In this document: one piece after another, positions 19,275-29,309 of the stretch
How positions within the stretch are numbered: the stretch's first letter is position 1
Layout: each line of letters begins with the position of its first letter
From: Termitomyces sp. T153
Taxonomy: Eukaryota > Basidiomycota > Agaricomycetes > Agaricales > Lyophyllaceae
Reading direction: 5' to 3'
Assembly (NCBI GenBank): GCA_018296165.2
Contig: JACKQL020000169.1
Coordinates: forward strand, 1 to 64,000
DNA: 64,000 nt
Program-made: the position numbers and the translations under genes
The notes under the pieces: model-generated
Told to the model about the DNA's origin: nothing
Seen by the model: only the letters and a program-made list of their open reading frames with translations
Databases searched by the model: none

Positions 19275-20280
19275 TGTCAGGTTCCGCTGACAACAGGGGC
19301 TCAGTACACTGGCGAGTCCTTACTAGGCGGACGCGATGTTCTGCGCTTATAACCAGGCGTCCAGAGTTGGAGTGGAGGTGGGAAGGCTTGCGAGGGGGTT
19401 CTAGAGAAAGTGGCCCAAGCAAGTCCTGAATGGTCTGGAGAAGTCTAAGACCAAAGGTATTGGTTGTTGACTCAGGGTGGGTGTCAGGGCTAGTTCGTGG
19501 GCGCGCAAATAGATTGCGGGGTGAGCGGAGGCTTCTCGAGTGATGGGGGTGGGGCCAGAGTTGGATAGGGGATTACCTGGGCTTGATGGGTCCCGGGGCC
19601 AAGCGGGGAACAAGGGTCGGAGTTGTCGTAAGAATGTTTGGGTTGTGGCGCATGCATGGAGTTTGTACTGATGTAGGGAGCAAGAGGAACTTAGAAGAAC
19701 AAAGGAAATATGTACAGTCAAGACGAGACGGAGACAAGACAAGACTGAGGAGAAAGATAGATTCAAAACTTAAAAACAGAAACAGAGACAAGACAAGAGA
19801 CAAAACATAGGAAACCAGTAAATGTAATATCAAGACTGAAGTTTGAGGAGTTATTCTACGACTTATATACCAACTACTGGGTACCCCTGAGGGCGGTGGA
19901 TATGGCGGTGGGAGTTGACGGAGCTGTGCAGAGTCGACGGGTATTGGGTACAATCCAAGGGCAGGCTGCGGTGGTATTCTGATGGGATCAGTTGGGGGCG
20001 TGGGCTGTTCCGAGGATGTTGTGATACTCTGGGACGGGTTGGGTAAACTAGGGTAGGGGGTCAGGAACGTATGACGTGGCCAGGAATGGTGGGGGAAGGT
20101 TTTGGGGGGAGTGTTGATGGCTACGGAGAGGGTGTTGGAGTTGTTGGAGTTGCTGTCGGAGTTTGCCAGAGAAGCGTCGGAGTTATTCAGTGTGGGCACA
20201 AAAGTGTGGGTGGGGTTCAGGGGAGTTAGATGGGAAATTGGGAGGGGTTGGGAACAGTGTTTAGGGAGCGGGTTGTGACA
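19275..20280 (-). repeat. A2 5' LTR
   Basis: 1006 bp. TATA (minus) at 19862-19869, primer 13-mer at 19825-19837. Differences from the 3' LTR are mostly CpG in one copy and TpG or CpA in the other, going both ways. Confidence 0.93.
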
Positions 20281-21424
20281 CCATTCCCCACTCCTCTGCC
20301 GCCTCCGTGGGCCACACCTCCCGCTGCGTCAGATGCTCCCACAAGCCCCATACCTCTAATGCTTGCTCCATTGCCACTTGCACTGAAGTGTTCTGTGCCT
20401 GCTCCAACACCTCCTTCTCTGCTCATGCCACGTCTCAATCCTTCCTCACACATCAGAGCTCCCCCTCCTGTGCTGTCAACGCTGCCGTTAAAACCTCCAC
20501 CTGCTTGTGAAGGAAGACCTCCGTGATTGAAGGCGAGGGCTCCAGAGAACTTGACGCCCATTCCAAGGGTGCGCCCAGGGTAGGAGAGTAAATGTGAGAC
20601 CCCAGAGGCCCTGCCATTGGCTTGTGCCCCCATGGCCTCTTGCTGGGCCCCACCTCCGACAGCGGGGAAGCTCTCCGCTTCTCACAGTCCACTGCCAAGG
20701 ATGCTCCCTCCCTCTGCCCACCCCGCGGAGGCCCCACCTGCCCTGCAGACCACCCTGCACTCCCCTCCCCTGACACTCAGGTCTTCTGCACCTCACCCAG
20801 CTGACCCTGCACTCAGTCCTCATCCCACCCCTGCTCTACGGCAATGCATGCCGCTCACCACTCCAACAAAATCAAGCACTTCTCATGGCTTGCATAACAT
20901 GGAAGGCAAACAGAAGTGTCATATTGTGAGCCCATGGAGGGCGCATCAAAAATGCAGGCCTTGCCCCACCATGCACAGAGAACACACTAAAAACAACTGA
21001 TCAGCACACATGACAAAAGAGAACTCAAAGACTCACTGGGGCCTCATTTTGACACCATTCTAGCGTTGGAGGGCCCTGAGCCCACGCCAATGCCCTTGCA
21101 AACTCCTCTGCCATCACCTTCACCTGAGAGATTCGCTGCAATGGTGGGACCCCTTCCGCATCCCCCACTGCCAATTTGGGCACCGCGGGATGGAATTTGG
21201 CCTGCCTAGGACTCCCCAAGGAACCCACCACTGCTATGGACAACTTTGCAAAACTCTGTCAGCCACCCAGAAAAAACAAGTCAATACTGCTCACAACTCC
21301 AGTACATGGCACCAGCTCAGCGCTGACGCTCAAACTCCTCCCCCTCACTGTTGTACACAATCACCTCATCTGTGTCTGAAAACAACAGGGCGGGGGAAGT
21401 GGCTGAGTAACTGGGAGAGGACAT
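20281..21424 (-). pseudogene. A1 antisense gene, 5' part (split by A2)
   Basis: Start codon at 21424: MSSPSYSATSPALLFSDTDE. Next come VKVMAEEFARALAWAQGPPT then LEWCQ, matching A2's WARGPPILEWCQ. The Cys cluster near 20800-20980 (CIFDAPS, DTSVCLPC, HEKCL, AACIAVEQGWDED) matches A2's. A basic Ser/Pro stretch with KRRASPLSEVGPSKRPWG follows. It runs to 20281, the point of A2 insertion, and resumes at 12696. There are multiple stops and frame changes. The conserved order of motifs in a copy much older than A2 shows that the gene was already part of the family. Confidence 0.7.
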
Positions 21425-21625
21425 GACAAAAGATTTGGGAAGCCCTGGGGTATGTCCAGGGCTTTTTAATTGATTGGAAAGAACCCCCTGACAAAGCGGT
21501 GGCCACGCTTTGACTTCACCACCCACGCCGCCATCACTTGCTGCAGATTGATCAATATTACTTGGTTTTGGCTCCCATGCCCCTGCTGATCCCCAACCCA
21601 CTCCCCACATCTCGAGGGTCTTGAT

Positions 21626-21641
21626 GCTGAAGGGGGGGTGA
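21626..21641 (+). other. A1 polypurine tract
   Basis: gctgaagggggggtga abutting the 3' LTR, the plus-strand primer position. Confidence 0.85.
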
Positions 21642-22904
21642 TGTCACAACCCATTCCCTGGACCCCCATACATTGCCCAACAAACCCCCATCCCCCCAAT
21701 GCTCCATCAAACTTCCCCAGCACTCCACGCCTACTCCGGCTGACTCTGACACAGTCTTGGCTAACTCTGACAGCCCTCTGGCCAACTCTGATGTCTTCCC
21801 TGCAGCCGCTGGCGCTTTTCCTGGATCTCCTGAGCCCCTGGGAGTGCCTGACCCCATTACACATCATCAACTCAACACCCTGGTTCCTCTGACTTACCTT
21901 GGAGTATCATGACAACCTCAGAATGGCCTGTGTCAACAATTGATCCCATCAACATATCAATGCAGCCCACCCTCTGGTCGTAACTAACACCTGTTGACTC
22001 TGTTGAGCTCTGCCAAGCTCCGCTACCACAGCTGACATTCCTGGAGCTCTCCAGTAGTCAGTATATAAGATGTAGAGTAGCTCTTTGTATTCTAGTCTTG
22101 AGATTACCTACCTTACCTGATGTGTTTCTGATTGTTTCTTCTTGTGTTTCATGTTCCGTGTCTTATTTTCCTTATTCTTAGTCTCCCAGTCTTATCTCAT
22201 CTCTGTTCTATTATCATTTTGTTATTGTTCCATGTCTTGTTTTCCTTATTCTCAGTCTCCTGGTCTTATCTCATCTCTATTCCATTATCATTTTGTTATT
22301 GTTCCATGTCTCTGCCTGAATCTATTCTTGTTCTTGTCTTGTCTCCATCTCATTTTGTTTGACTCCATCTCATTTTGTTTGACTCCATCTCATTTTGTTT
22401 GACTTTGTCTCATTTTGTTTGACTCTGTCTCATTTTGTTTGACTCTGTTTCATCTTGTTTGATTCTGTCTATCATGTTCAAGTCCTCTCGACCATAATGC
22501 CCTCACAAACTCTGCAATTATAATTACAAACCTCCAACACTCTTTCACCAACTCCAGACCCTGCTACATGCTCAGCTCCAAACCCCATCAATCCCTGTTG
22601 ATCCCCCATCAGAACTCTGGCTCCACTCCTGTCATTTGCATAGCCTCCACCTCCTCTGCACCTGCAATACTCACACATGGACTTATGCCTGAACCCCACC
22701 AAGCCCATCCCCCTTCTCCGCAACTCATCCTCTACTCCTCTGGACCTCCCTGGACTTGCTTGGATCAATTCCCACTAACTATCCTCACAAGTCCTCAGTG
22801 TTTCAAACACCTCTGAGTGCCTGGTTGTCAGTGCAGGGAACTATGTCTGCCTAGTAAGGACTCGCCCAGTGTAGCTGAGCTCCTGTGGTCAGCGGAACCT
22901 GACA
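21642..22904 (+). repeat. A1 3' LTR with internal expansions
   Basis: 1263 bp, 115 bp longer than the 5' LTR. The growth is explained by a 74-bp tandem duplication (units starting at 22153 and 22227) and a 20-bp repeat array (22351-22470) downstream of the TATA box. The primer 13-mer lies at 22094-22106. Confidence 0.92.
22351..22470. repeat. 20-bp tandem repeat, six units
   Basis: cattttgtttgactcNNtct units start every 20 bp at 22351, 22371, 22391, 22411, 22431 and 22451, within the transcribed pyrimidine-rich part of the A1 3' LTR. The 5' LTR has only the unexpanded form. Confidence 0.9.
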
Positions 22905-23349
22905 GATGTAGGGACCAATCAAGATGTGAGGAGACAAGCACAACCATGGATAAACCTGGCTGGAGCAGGCAAGCACAAGCAGTGAACAAGCATCAAAGGA
23001 GTAGGGCAGCAGCTAAGAAGCAGGCAAGGGGTGAGCACAGCAAGCTAAGCAAAGGTAACAATGCTGGGGCTCTCACAGTCAATTCACTAGATAGACCTGG
23101 GGAATGCTGTTATTGATTGGTCAAAGGATATTCTATCCTTGTGACCAGCTTATATACTACATCCATGGCTATGCTATGACTAATGCTATATGTAATAAGC
23201 AGCCTGGGTATGCTAAGCAGTAATAACTATCAATATGTCAAAAGGAGAAATAGAGTCCAATGACTACAAAGGGCTGACTAATACTGTCTGGAGGGTGCAG
23301 GGGCTTAGTAGCCAGTCAGTCAGATATGCTAGAGATGATGCTATACCTG
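22905..23349 (-). promoter_or_regulatory. Probable displaced promoter and leader of the KH gene
   Basis: Once A1 and one gatgt are removed, this joins directly to the sequence upstream of the KH start codon at 7109. On minus it has a TATA-like tatataag at 23149-23156, about 320 bp upstream of that ATG. No coding signal is seen. It could instead be part of an LTR belonging to a KH-encoding retroelement. Confidence 0.4.
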
Positions 23350-23750
23350 TGACTAAGGCCGGATAGAGTCAGAGTTACTTATAAGGAGTCATCCCCTTAT
23401 AGATGTCTCTAAGGATGTTTGCCTTATCCCCTTGAACCACAATTTCTTCTAGCACACAAATGGCAAAGAGCTCAGGCTTGAGGAGGACAATGTTGTTGTT
23501 ATCTCCTGCTTCTGTGCCATGGTCAGCCTACCTAGACAATGCATCTGGTTTGCCCATGCTCTATTTAGGTTTGTGATGCAGTGAGAAGTCAAAGTTGGCC
23601 AGGTACAGGAACCACTGAGCTTGGCATCATTTGAGTTTCTTAGCAGAACAGAAGTACTCCAGGTTCTTGTAGTCTGTTTAGACTTCAAACTTATGCCCAT
23701 GCACTCTTGAGGAAATGCTGCCATTCTTCAAAGGACCAAATAATTGCTTA
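23350..23750 (-). pseudogene. Fragment of another Gypsy pol (RNase H to integrase junction)
   Basis: On minus, with indels, it reads FEEWQHFLKSA, then HKFEV-stop-TDYKNLEYF and YLANFDFSLHHKPK, then KPDALSR and NIVLLKPELFAICVLEEIVV. This is the RNase H end ('F.v.TDHkNLeYf', 'l..F.f...y.pG..n..aDaLSR') of a Gypsy element distinct from family A and G1. Several stops sit at expected Trp or Arg codons. It ends at the Copia LTR. Confidence 0.75.
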
Positions 23751-23751
23751 T

Positions 23752-24023
23752 TGATGAAGGGACCATGAGGTGCATCATCCCACATGACTCAATGCTGCTG
23801 CTGCAGAGGGAAATATGGATTAGGAAAGAGGAAGTGTATAGTTGAAGGAACATGGATCAGAATGGAGAACAGGGGACCCTCAGTCATTTATACACACTGA
23901 TTGAGGTGAGCTCCCAAGTATCCATATATCACACAGTAGCTTATGGATTACTAGTATATAAACCAACAGGTACTGAAAACAATACAGTCATTTATACACA
24001 CCAACTGAGTATATAAACCAACA
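23752..24023 (+). repeat. Copia 5' LTR
   Basis: tgatgaaggg...accaaca, with two short repeats of the tatataaaccaacag motif near the 3' end. It differs from the 3' LTR at about 15-20 bases, including five places where one copy has TG and the other CA. Confidence 0.92.
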
Positions 24024-24104
24024 GGTTATTGGCCCCATGCCACTCAGTAGACAGAGCAACTCCTGAAATTTGTTTAGATGCACCAACACCAGACCTGACT
24101 CTGA

Positions 24105-24874
24105 ATGAAAGACATAAATATGTCTCAGAATCTGACCCTATTCCTATTGCCTACCAACAAAAAATTTGATGGCTTGAACTGGCCTTTGTTCAAAATAACC
24201 ATGATGGAGGTGGCTCACAGCTGCAGATTAATAGGGTACCTGACAGGTGAGACAAAGCATCTGGAGGAGGGCAATAATACTGGGGTCAAGGCAGAAATGC
24301 CCAAGAGGTCAACCTGGTGGGGTGCACTGAACCCAACCCTGGATAAGTGGCTTCAATGTGATGCATACCTGAGGAGCATGGTGACCCTAAACATGATCAA
24401 TCCTATTGGTGTGGGTGTTTGTATGGCTGGATCTGCTGCAGCTGCATGGGCATCCCTGACATCCTTCATAACACAAAGACTGACCTTGGCCTCATTCACA
24501 CTGAAGAGGAGCTGGGATCCATCAAGTACATTGATGGGTCCAGCATTAAGACACACTTCAAAGCACTGAGAACTGCATGGGCTAAGGCCAACAATCAGGG
24601 TGTGGGCATTGATGATAGATGTTTCAGGGCCTACATTATCAGGTCAATGCCCTCCTCATGGGCTTCAGTCACTGGCTCATTGGTGAATGAGACTATGTCT
24701 GCTGAGGTCATAGTGCAGCTGACAATGCATGCCCTCCTGCTACATGGCCCCCATGCTATCTCTCCTGTGATGTTGGCCCAGGCTCTCATGACACAGACCA
24801 ATGTATAAAATAAAAGCTCCCTTGTTTGCTCAAACCCCAACTGCAAGCAGTTAGGACACATGGTTAATAAGTGC
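24105..24874 (+). pseudogene. Copia gag with zinc knuckle
   Basis: From ATG 24105, FDGLNWPLFKITMMEVAHSC and WLQCDAYLRSMVTLNMINPI resemble the Copia gag (UBN2-type) fold: Trp near the start, 'W..cDa.lrs.I.LN'. The frame shifts near 24470 and continues with LRTAWAKANNQGVGIDDRC and MPSSWASVTGSL. The CCHC knuckle is CSNPNCKQLGHMVNKC (24827-24874), C-x4-C-x4-H-x4-C, common in fungal Copia. A stop lies just before the knuckle. Confidence 0.85.
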
Positions 24875-25045
24875 TTCCAAAAGGGTGGAGGCATGGAGGG
24901 CCAGTACCCAGACTGGTGGAGGAAAGGCTGCAATAGGAATTCCATGAGCTCCAATCCTTCCAGCCAGAGTCCACCTGTGGTGCCACAAGCAAACCCAGCA
25001 GTGACATAGACTACCAATGACAGCAGCCCTTGGTGCCTGGCTTTC

Positions 25046-26260
25046 TTGACCCTAGTTGACATGGCAGTAAATGACAAGATCACTTATGTGGACTCCACTG
25101 AGAGCTGTCATTTCTTTACAAATCGGGAGGACTTCATGACCTACAGAGCCCTGGATGCCAACTGCTGGATGGGTGTGACAGCAAAAAGCTTGTTCAGCAT
25201 TGCTAGTTGTGGTAAGGTTCACAAGTGGATTAACTTTAATGGGGAAGTTATGGAAGTTACTTTCAACAATGTGCTGCATGCCCCCAAGCTTGATTACAAC
25301 CTTATCTCCATTGGTTCCCTAGTTTGCAAGGGCATTAAGCTTGGAATTGGTGAGCAAGGCACCATGTTGCACGCACCTGATGGTTGTTCCTTCATGCACT
25401 GTGCCATGTCTGGGACAATGTTCCTCATTGAATTTGTCTCTCCCCCACCTACTGCAATGGTTGCTCGCTCACTTCACTACCCAGTTGACATGGAGACCTG
25501 GCACTGCAGACTTGGCCATGTCAGTGAGGCTACAGTTTGTGAGATGACCCACAGCGACATGGTTGAGGGCCTGAAAATCACCAAGATGTTGTCACACAGT
25601 AAGTGTGAAGACTGCATCCTGGGCAAACAAACTTGCTGGCCTTTTGACAAGAAGGTTGAGCCTGAAATTGAACTATATAAGCAAGTGGCTTTCAACATGT
25701 GGAGTCCTGCCAGGATACAGACAATGGGCAGCAAATTATTGATGGTAGTTGCCACCGATTAGGCAGGTGCTGACTGCGAAGCCTGGTACCTTGCACATAA
25801 GATGAAAGAGAACATGCTCATCTGCCTCGAGTCTTTTGAGATGCAGTATGGGAAATGAGTAAAATGTATCTGGACAGATGAGGGGATGGAGTTTGTGAAT
25901 GCACTTTGGGATGGGTACTGCACAAAGAGAGGTATCAGGCATGAGACAATCACCCTGCACTCTTCATTGGTGAATGGTGTGGTTGAATGTTGGAACTGTA
26001 CTATTCTGGACCTTGCTTGCAGCATGCTCTGCAATTCTTGACTGCCAGCCCACTTTTGGGAGGAGGCCACCTCTACTGCAATCCATGTCCTTGACCTCAT
26101 CCTGAGCCCTCATCACTCTGGCAAGATGCCCCATGAGATTAGAATTGGCCATAAACCTGATGTTTCCTACCTGCACCCATTTGGGTGCACTGCATACACC
26201 AAAGTCCCAAAGGAGGATGGTGGCAGCAAACTCAACATGCACTTGGTGAGTGTGTGCTGG
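25046..26260 (+). pseudogene. Copia protease and integrase
   Basis: Protease site at about 25088 reads VDSTESCHFF where Copia has DSGATsH, so Gly is lost. The pre-integrase zinc domain is clear (WHCRLGHVSEATV ... CEDCILGKQT at 25498-25640). In the integrase core, WTDEGMEFVNALWDGYC carries the second Asp and NGVVECWNCTILDLACSML the catalytic Glu. PHEIRIGHKPDVSYLHPFGC follows. Stops at 25762, 25858 and 26039 interrupt it. Confidence 0.88.
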
Positions 26261-26679
26261 TAAGTTACTACAGGAAGAGTGACTACAAGCTTCTCAAATG
26301 CTCCATGGGATGGATCTTCTGATTGTGTGATGTTATCTTCAAAGAAGGCCTTGCTCATCAGACCCTACCAGATATATGTGACAGCCCTATCATTGACCTA
26401 TTTGACATATTCAGCCTTGACTCCACTGACTGCATTGATGGAGGCAGTGATACTGACCCTAGCACCCCTGCTTCGATACAGGCTGCACTATAGCTTGCCC
26501 CACAACCCATTACATAGCCCCTGTCACCTGCTAGCACTGCACTGACCAACAGCACTGTCTGTTGTTCTGCTCACCTTGCTGCAAGAGAGCCTCCACATCT
26601 GCCACTTGTTGATAACTTGTCTGACTCCGAGAGTGAGGAGGAGACATACACATTTACATGAGCATTAGCAACAATGACC

Positions 26680-27540
26680 ATGACACTGGATGAGACATGG
26701 GTACCGCAATCCTATTCAGAGGCAATGAGGCAACTTGATCTGTGGAAGCTGGCAATGGATGCTGAAATGGCAAAGATGTATGAGCAGAAAGTATGGAGGC
26801 TGGTGCCATGACCCGAGGGAGCAAGGACTATGAAAAATCAATGGGTTTTTGCATTGAAGTACAATGCTAATGGCAAGGTTGTTGGATGTAAAGCCTGACT
26901 TGTGGTGAAAGGTTTCACACAGATCCCTGGAGTGGATTTCTTTGCCACTTATATGTCTGTGGTCAGATACAAGTCTTTGTGGATGAATTTGGCCATTGGC
27001 ACAGTCCTTGACTACAAAATTTGGCAGATTAATTACACTAGTTCCTATCTGAATGCCTCTGCTCAAGTTCCCATGCTCATGGAGTAGCCCAAAGGGTATG
27101 AGATGAAACCTAGTAAGGTTGTGAGGATGGACATCACAGAGGGCAAACAAGTTAGGGGAAGCAAGCATGGCAGTGGTGGCAGAGACATTAGTGAGGATGG
27201 GAGTAATAATGGTGGAGGTCACAACAACAGTGAGAGAAGCCTAGTATTGGAGCTGGATAAGGCATTGTATGGGATGATGGATGCGGCAAAGAACTGGTGG
27301 GGAACATTAGATGCAGACATGAAATGGTTAGGTTATAAACAATCAGAAGCTGACCAATCAGTGTGATACAAAAAGCAAGACAGAGAGAAAATGATAACCA
27401 GCACATACATGGATAACACCTCAGGGATGTCATCATCAAAGGAGGAAGCAGTCAGAGCATGAAAGGAACTGGGGGAGAAATACAAAATCAAATATTTAGG
27501 CGACATTAAGTTTGTACTTGGCATTAGGGTCACTTGGGAC
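26680..27540 (+). pseudogene. Copia reverse transcriptase
   Basis: Begins AMRQLDLWKLAMDAEM, then NQWVFALKYNANGKVVGCKA, GFTQIPGVDFFATYMSVVRY, QINYTSSYLNA and LDKALYGMMDAAKNWW. The catalytic box reads YMDN (27406-27417) instead of YVDD, so this RT would be dead even without its stops. An insertion-like hydrophilic run (GSGGRDISEDGSNNGGGH) lies before LDKALYG. Confidence 0.88.
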
Positions 27541-28379
27541 AGGGAGCAACAGCTTATGCTTCTTGATCAGGAGGAGTACTTGAAGTGGACTTTCAAGAAA
27601 TTTGGTATGGCTAACTGCACTCTAAAATACACATCCCTACTGTCTGGACTCATCCTCAGTCAAATGCAACAGCCAGCCACAGACAAAGATTGATTCTGTA
27701 TGAAAGACAAACCATATAAGGAAGTGCTTGGCTCATTAATGTATACACAAATTGGCATGCACCCAGACATTGCCTATGCTGTGACCTCAGTTGCTTCATG
27801 TCAAACCAAGAGAAACTGCACTGGCTCATGCTGTTACACATTTTTCAATATATAAAAGCAACACTGCATTAGAAACTATGATATGGAGGCTCACAATACC
27901 AGGACTATGTACCCCAAGGATACTACGACTCAGACTTTGCAGCAGATGTTGATATGAGGAAGTTGATCTCTGGGGGAGTATTTCTCCAAGCAGGGGGACT
28001 GATAAGTTGGAGCTCCAAATTCCAGGACACAGTTTCAACCTCAACTACTGAAATGGAATACATCATGTTAATGAAGGCAGGGGAACAAATACAGTGGATG
28101 CATGCAGCACTCATGGAGATTGGGATGGAAGTACTGTACCTGGCAGATCTGACAGGCGATAACACCAGCCCAATATTCATTGCCAAGAACAAATGCAATC
28201 ACAACTGTGTCAAGCATATCAACATCAAACACCACTACATTAGACAAGTGGTGGAAGATGGAAAAGTTGCAATCACCTACATACTAAGTAATGAGAACCT
28301 AGCAGACCTTTTCACCAAAGCCCTGGCTAGGCTGCAACATCAAAAGTTCTGCATGGTGTTGCAACTCTTTGAGGAATGA
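27541..28379 (+). pseudogene. Copia RT thumb and RNase H
   Basis: YKIKYLGDIKFVLGIRVTWD and YKEVLGSLMYTQIGMHPDIA mark the thumb. The last 142 codons (27954-28379) form one open frame with ISGGVFLQAGGLISWSSKFQ, DTVSTSTTEMEYIMLMKAGE, VKHINIKHHYIRQVVEDGKV and NENLADLFTKAL. This is the standard Copia RNase H end, terminating 27 bp before the 3' LTR. Confidence 0.88.
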
Positions 28380-28405
28380 GGTGTCACACAAGTCTGGGGG
28401 AGTAT

Positions 28406-28677
28406 TGATGAAGGGACTATGAGGCACATCATCCCATGTGACTCAATGCCGCCACCACAGAGGGAAATATGGATTAGGAAAGAGGAAGTGTATAGTTGAA
28501 GGAACATGGATCAGAATGGAGAACAGAGGACCCTCAGTTGTTTATACACACTGATTGAGGTGAGCTCCCAAGTATCCATATATCACACAGTAGCTTATGG
28601 ATTACTAGTATATAAACCAACAGGTCTTTAGAACAATACAGTCATTTATACACACCAACTGAGTATATAAACCAACA
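28406..28677 (+). repeat. Copia 3' LTR
   Basis: 272 bp, preceded by the purine run tctgggggagtat (polypurine tract). Its right edge cuts A3's integrase. Confidence 0.92.
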
Positions 28678-29309
28678 GATGATATTGTCCAGGAGTCCAT
28701 GTTTGAAGAAGATGTGTTCAAGAGATCACTTGGCAAACTCTGGAGCATTGTTGGTGGTGTGGCAGGAGATGAAGAGGGCTTGCTTAGTGAGGCAGCAGAT
28801 GACTACAAGGATTGCATCTAAGCCTTTGGAATTAGGGAGTTCAACAATGTGATCCATTGACATTGAGGACCAGGGGCATCAGCCAATGAGGAGGGGTTTC
28901 AGCAGTCTATGGGGGCAGTGGCAGGGTACTTGGCCCAGAGACAAGGTTTGCAGGCCCTTACATATTGCATGACATTCTTCTTCATTCCTGGCCAAAAGTA
29001 AGTTTGGGAGATGAGTTGGACAGTTTTACAAATTCCTGGATTTCCCTGGAGTTTGTGGTTATGGTGCTGCTGGAGGATGTCAAGATGAATGGACTTGTGG
29101 TCTGGAGCATAGATTTGTCCACTCTGGAGTAGAAGGCAGAGGTCCAGAGACAGTGTGAAGGGGGTGTCAGCATTTGACTCATTAGCAGAGCTGTTGCAGG
29201 GGTCATGCTGGGTGAAGAAGGAGTCCAGAGGTGAGTTTCTGATTTGGTAGAGGATTCCTTCTTCATTCATAATCAGCATGGCATGCAAATGCTCAGGAGA
29301 GGATTACCA
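28678..29309 (-). pseudogene. A3 integrase N-terminal part
   Basis: Reads HAMLIMNEEGILYQIRNSPL, the zinc finger (HHNHKLQGNPGICKT ... FWPGMKKNVMQYVRACKPC), then, frameshifted, the first core strand. It continues to DNII where the Copia LTR interrupts. Confidence 0.85.

Larger units (their letters stand above)
12697..20280 (-). mobile_element. A2: Gypsy family A copy nested in A1, internally deleted
   Basis: Minus-strand element with 3' LTR 12697-14296 and 5' LTR 19275-20280, flanked by the perfect 5-bp duplication ccatt (12692-12696 and 20281-20285). It sits inside the antisense gene of A1. In minus order it has the primer-binding site, gag N-terminal half, integrase, chromodomain, the antisense gene (plus strand) and a polypurine tract. 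The second half of gag, both proteases, RT and RNase H are absent: gag joins integrase near 17990-18000. It keeps many CpG sites and is younger than A1. Confidence 0.93.
7184..22904 (+). mobile_element. A1: Gypsy family A copy, host of nested insertions
   Basis: Plus-strand LTR element with 5' LTR 7184-8331 and 3' LTR 21642-22904, flanked by a perfect 5-bp target duplication, gatgt (7179-7183 and 22905-22909). Subtracting nested A2 and its duplicated target leaves about 8.1 kb. The interior keeps the gag start, scattered pol patches, the pol 3' end near 12022, the antisense gene (minus strand, split by A2) and a polypurine tract. It inserted between a KH gene and that gene's upstream sequence. 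The interior is heavily decayed and unusually C/A-rich. Confidence 0.9.
23752..28677 (+). mobile_element. Ty1/Copia element with 272-bp LTRs
   Basis: 4926 bp, LTRs 23752-24023 and 28406-28677, both 272 bp. Internal order is gag, zinc knuckle, protease, integrase, RT, RNase H, the Copia arrangement. Flanks do not give a target duplication (cttat on the left, gatga on the right). They belong to two different Gypsy elements, which points to recombination or deletion at this locus. All coding parts are damaged. Confidence 0.92.
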
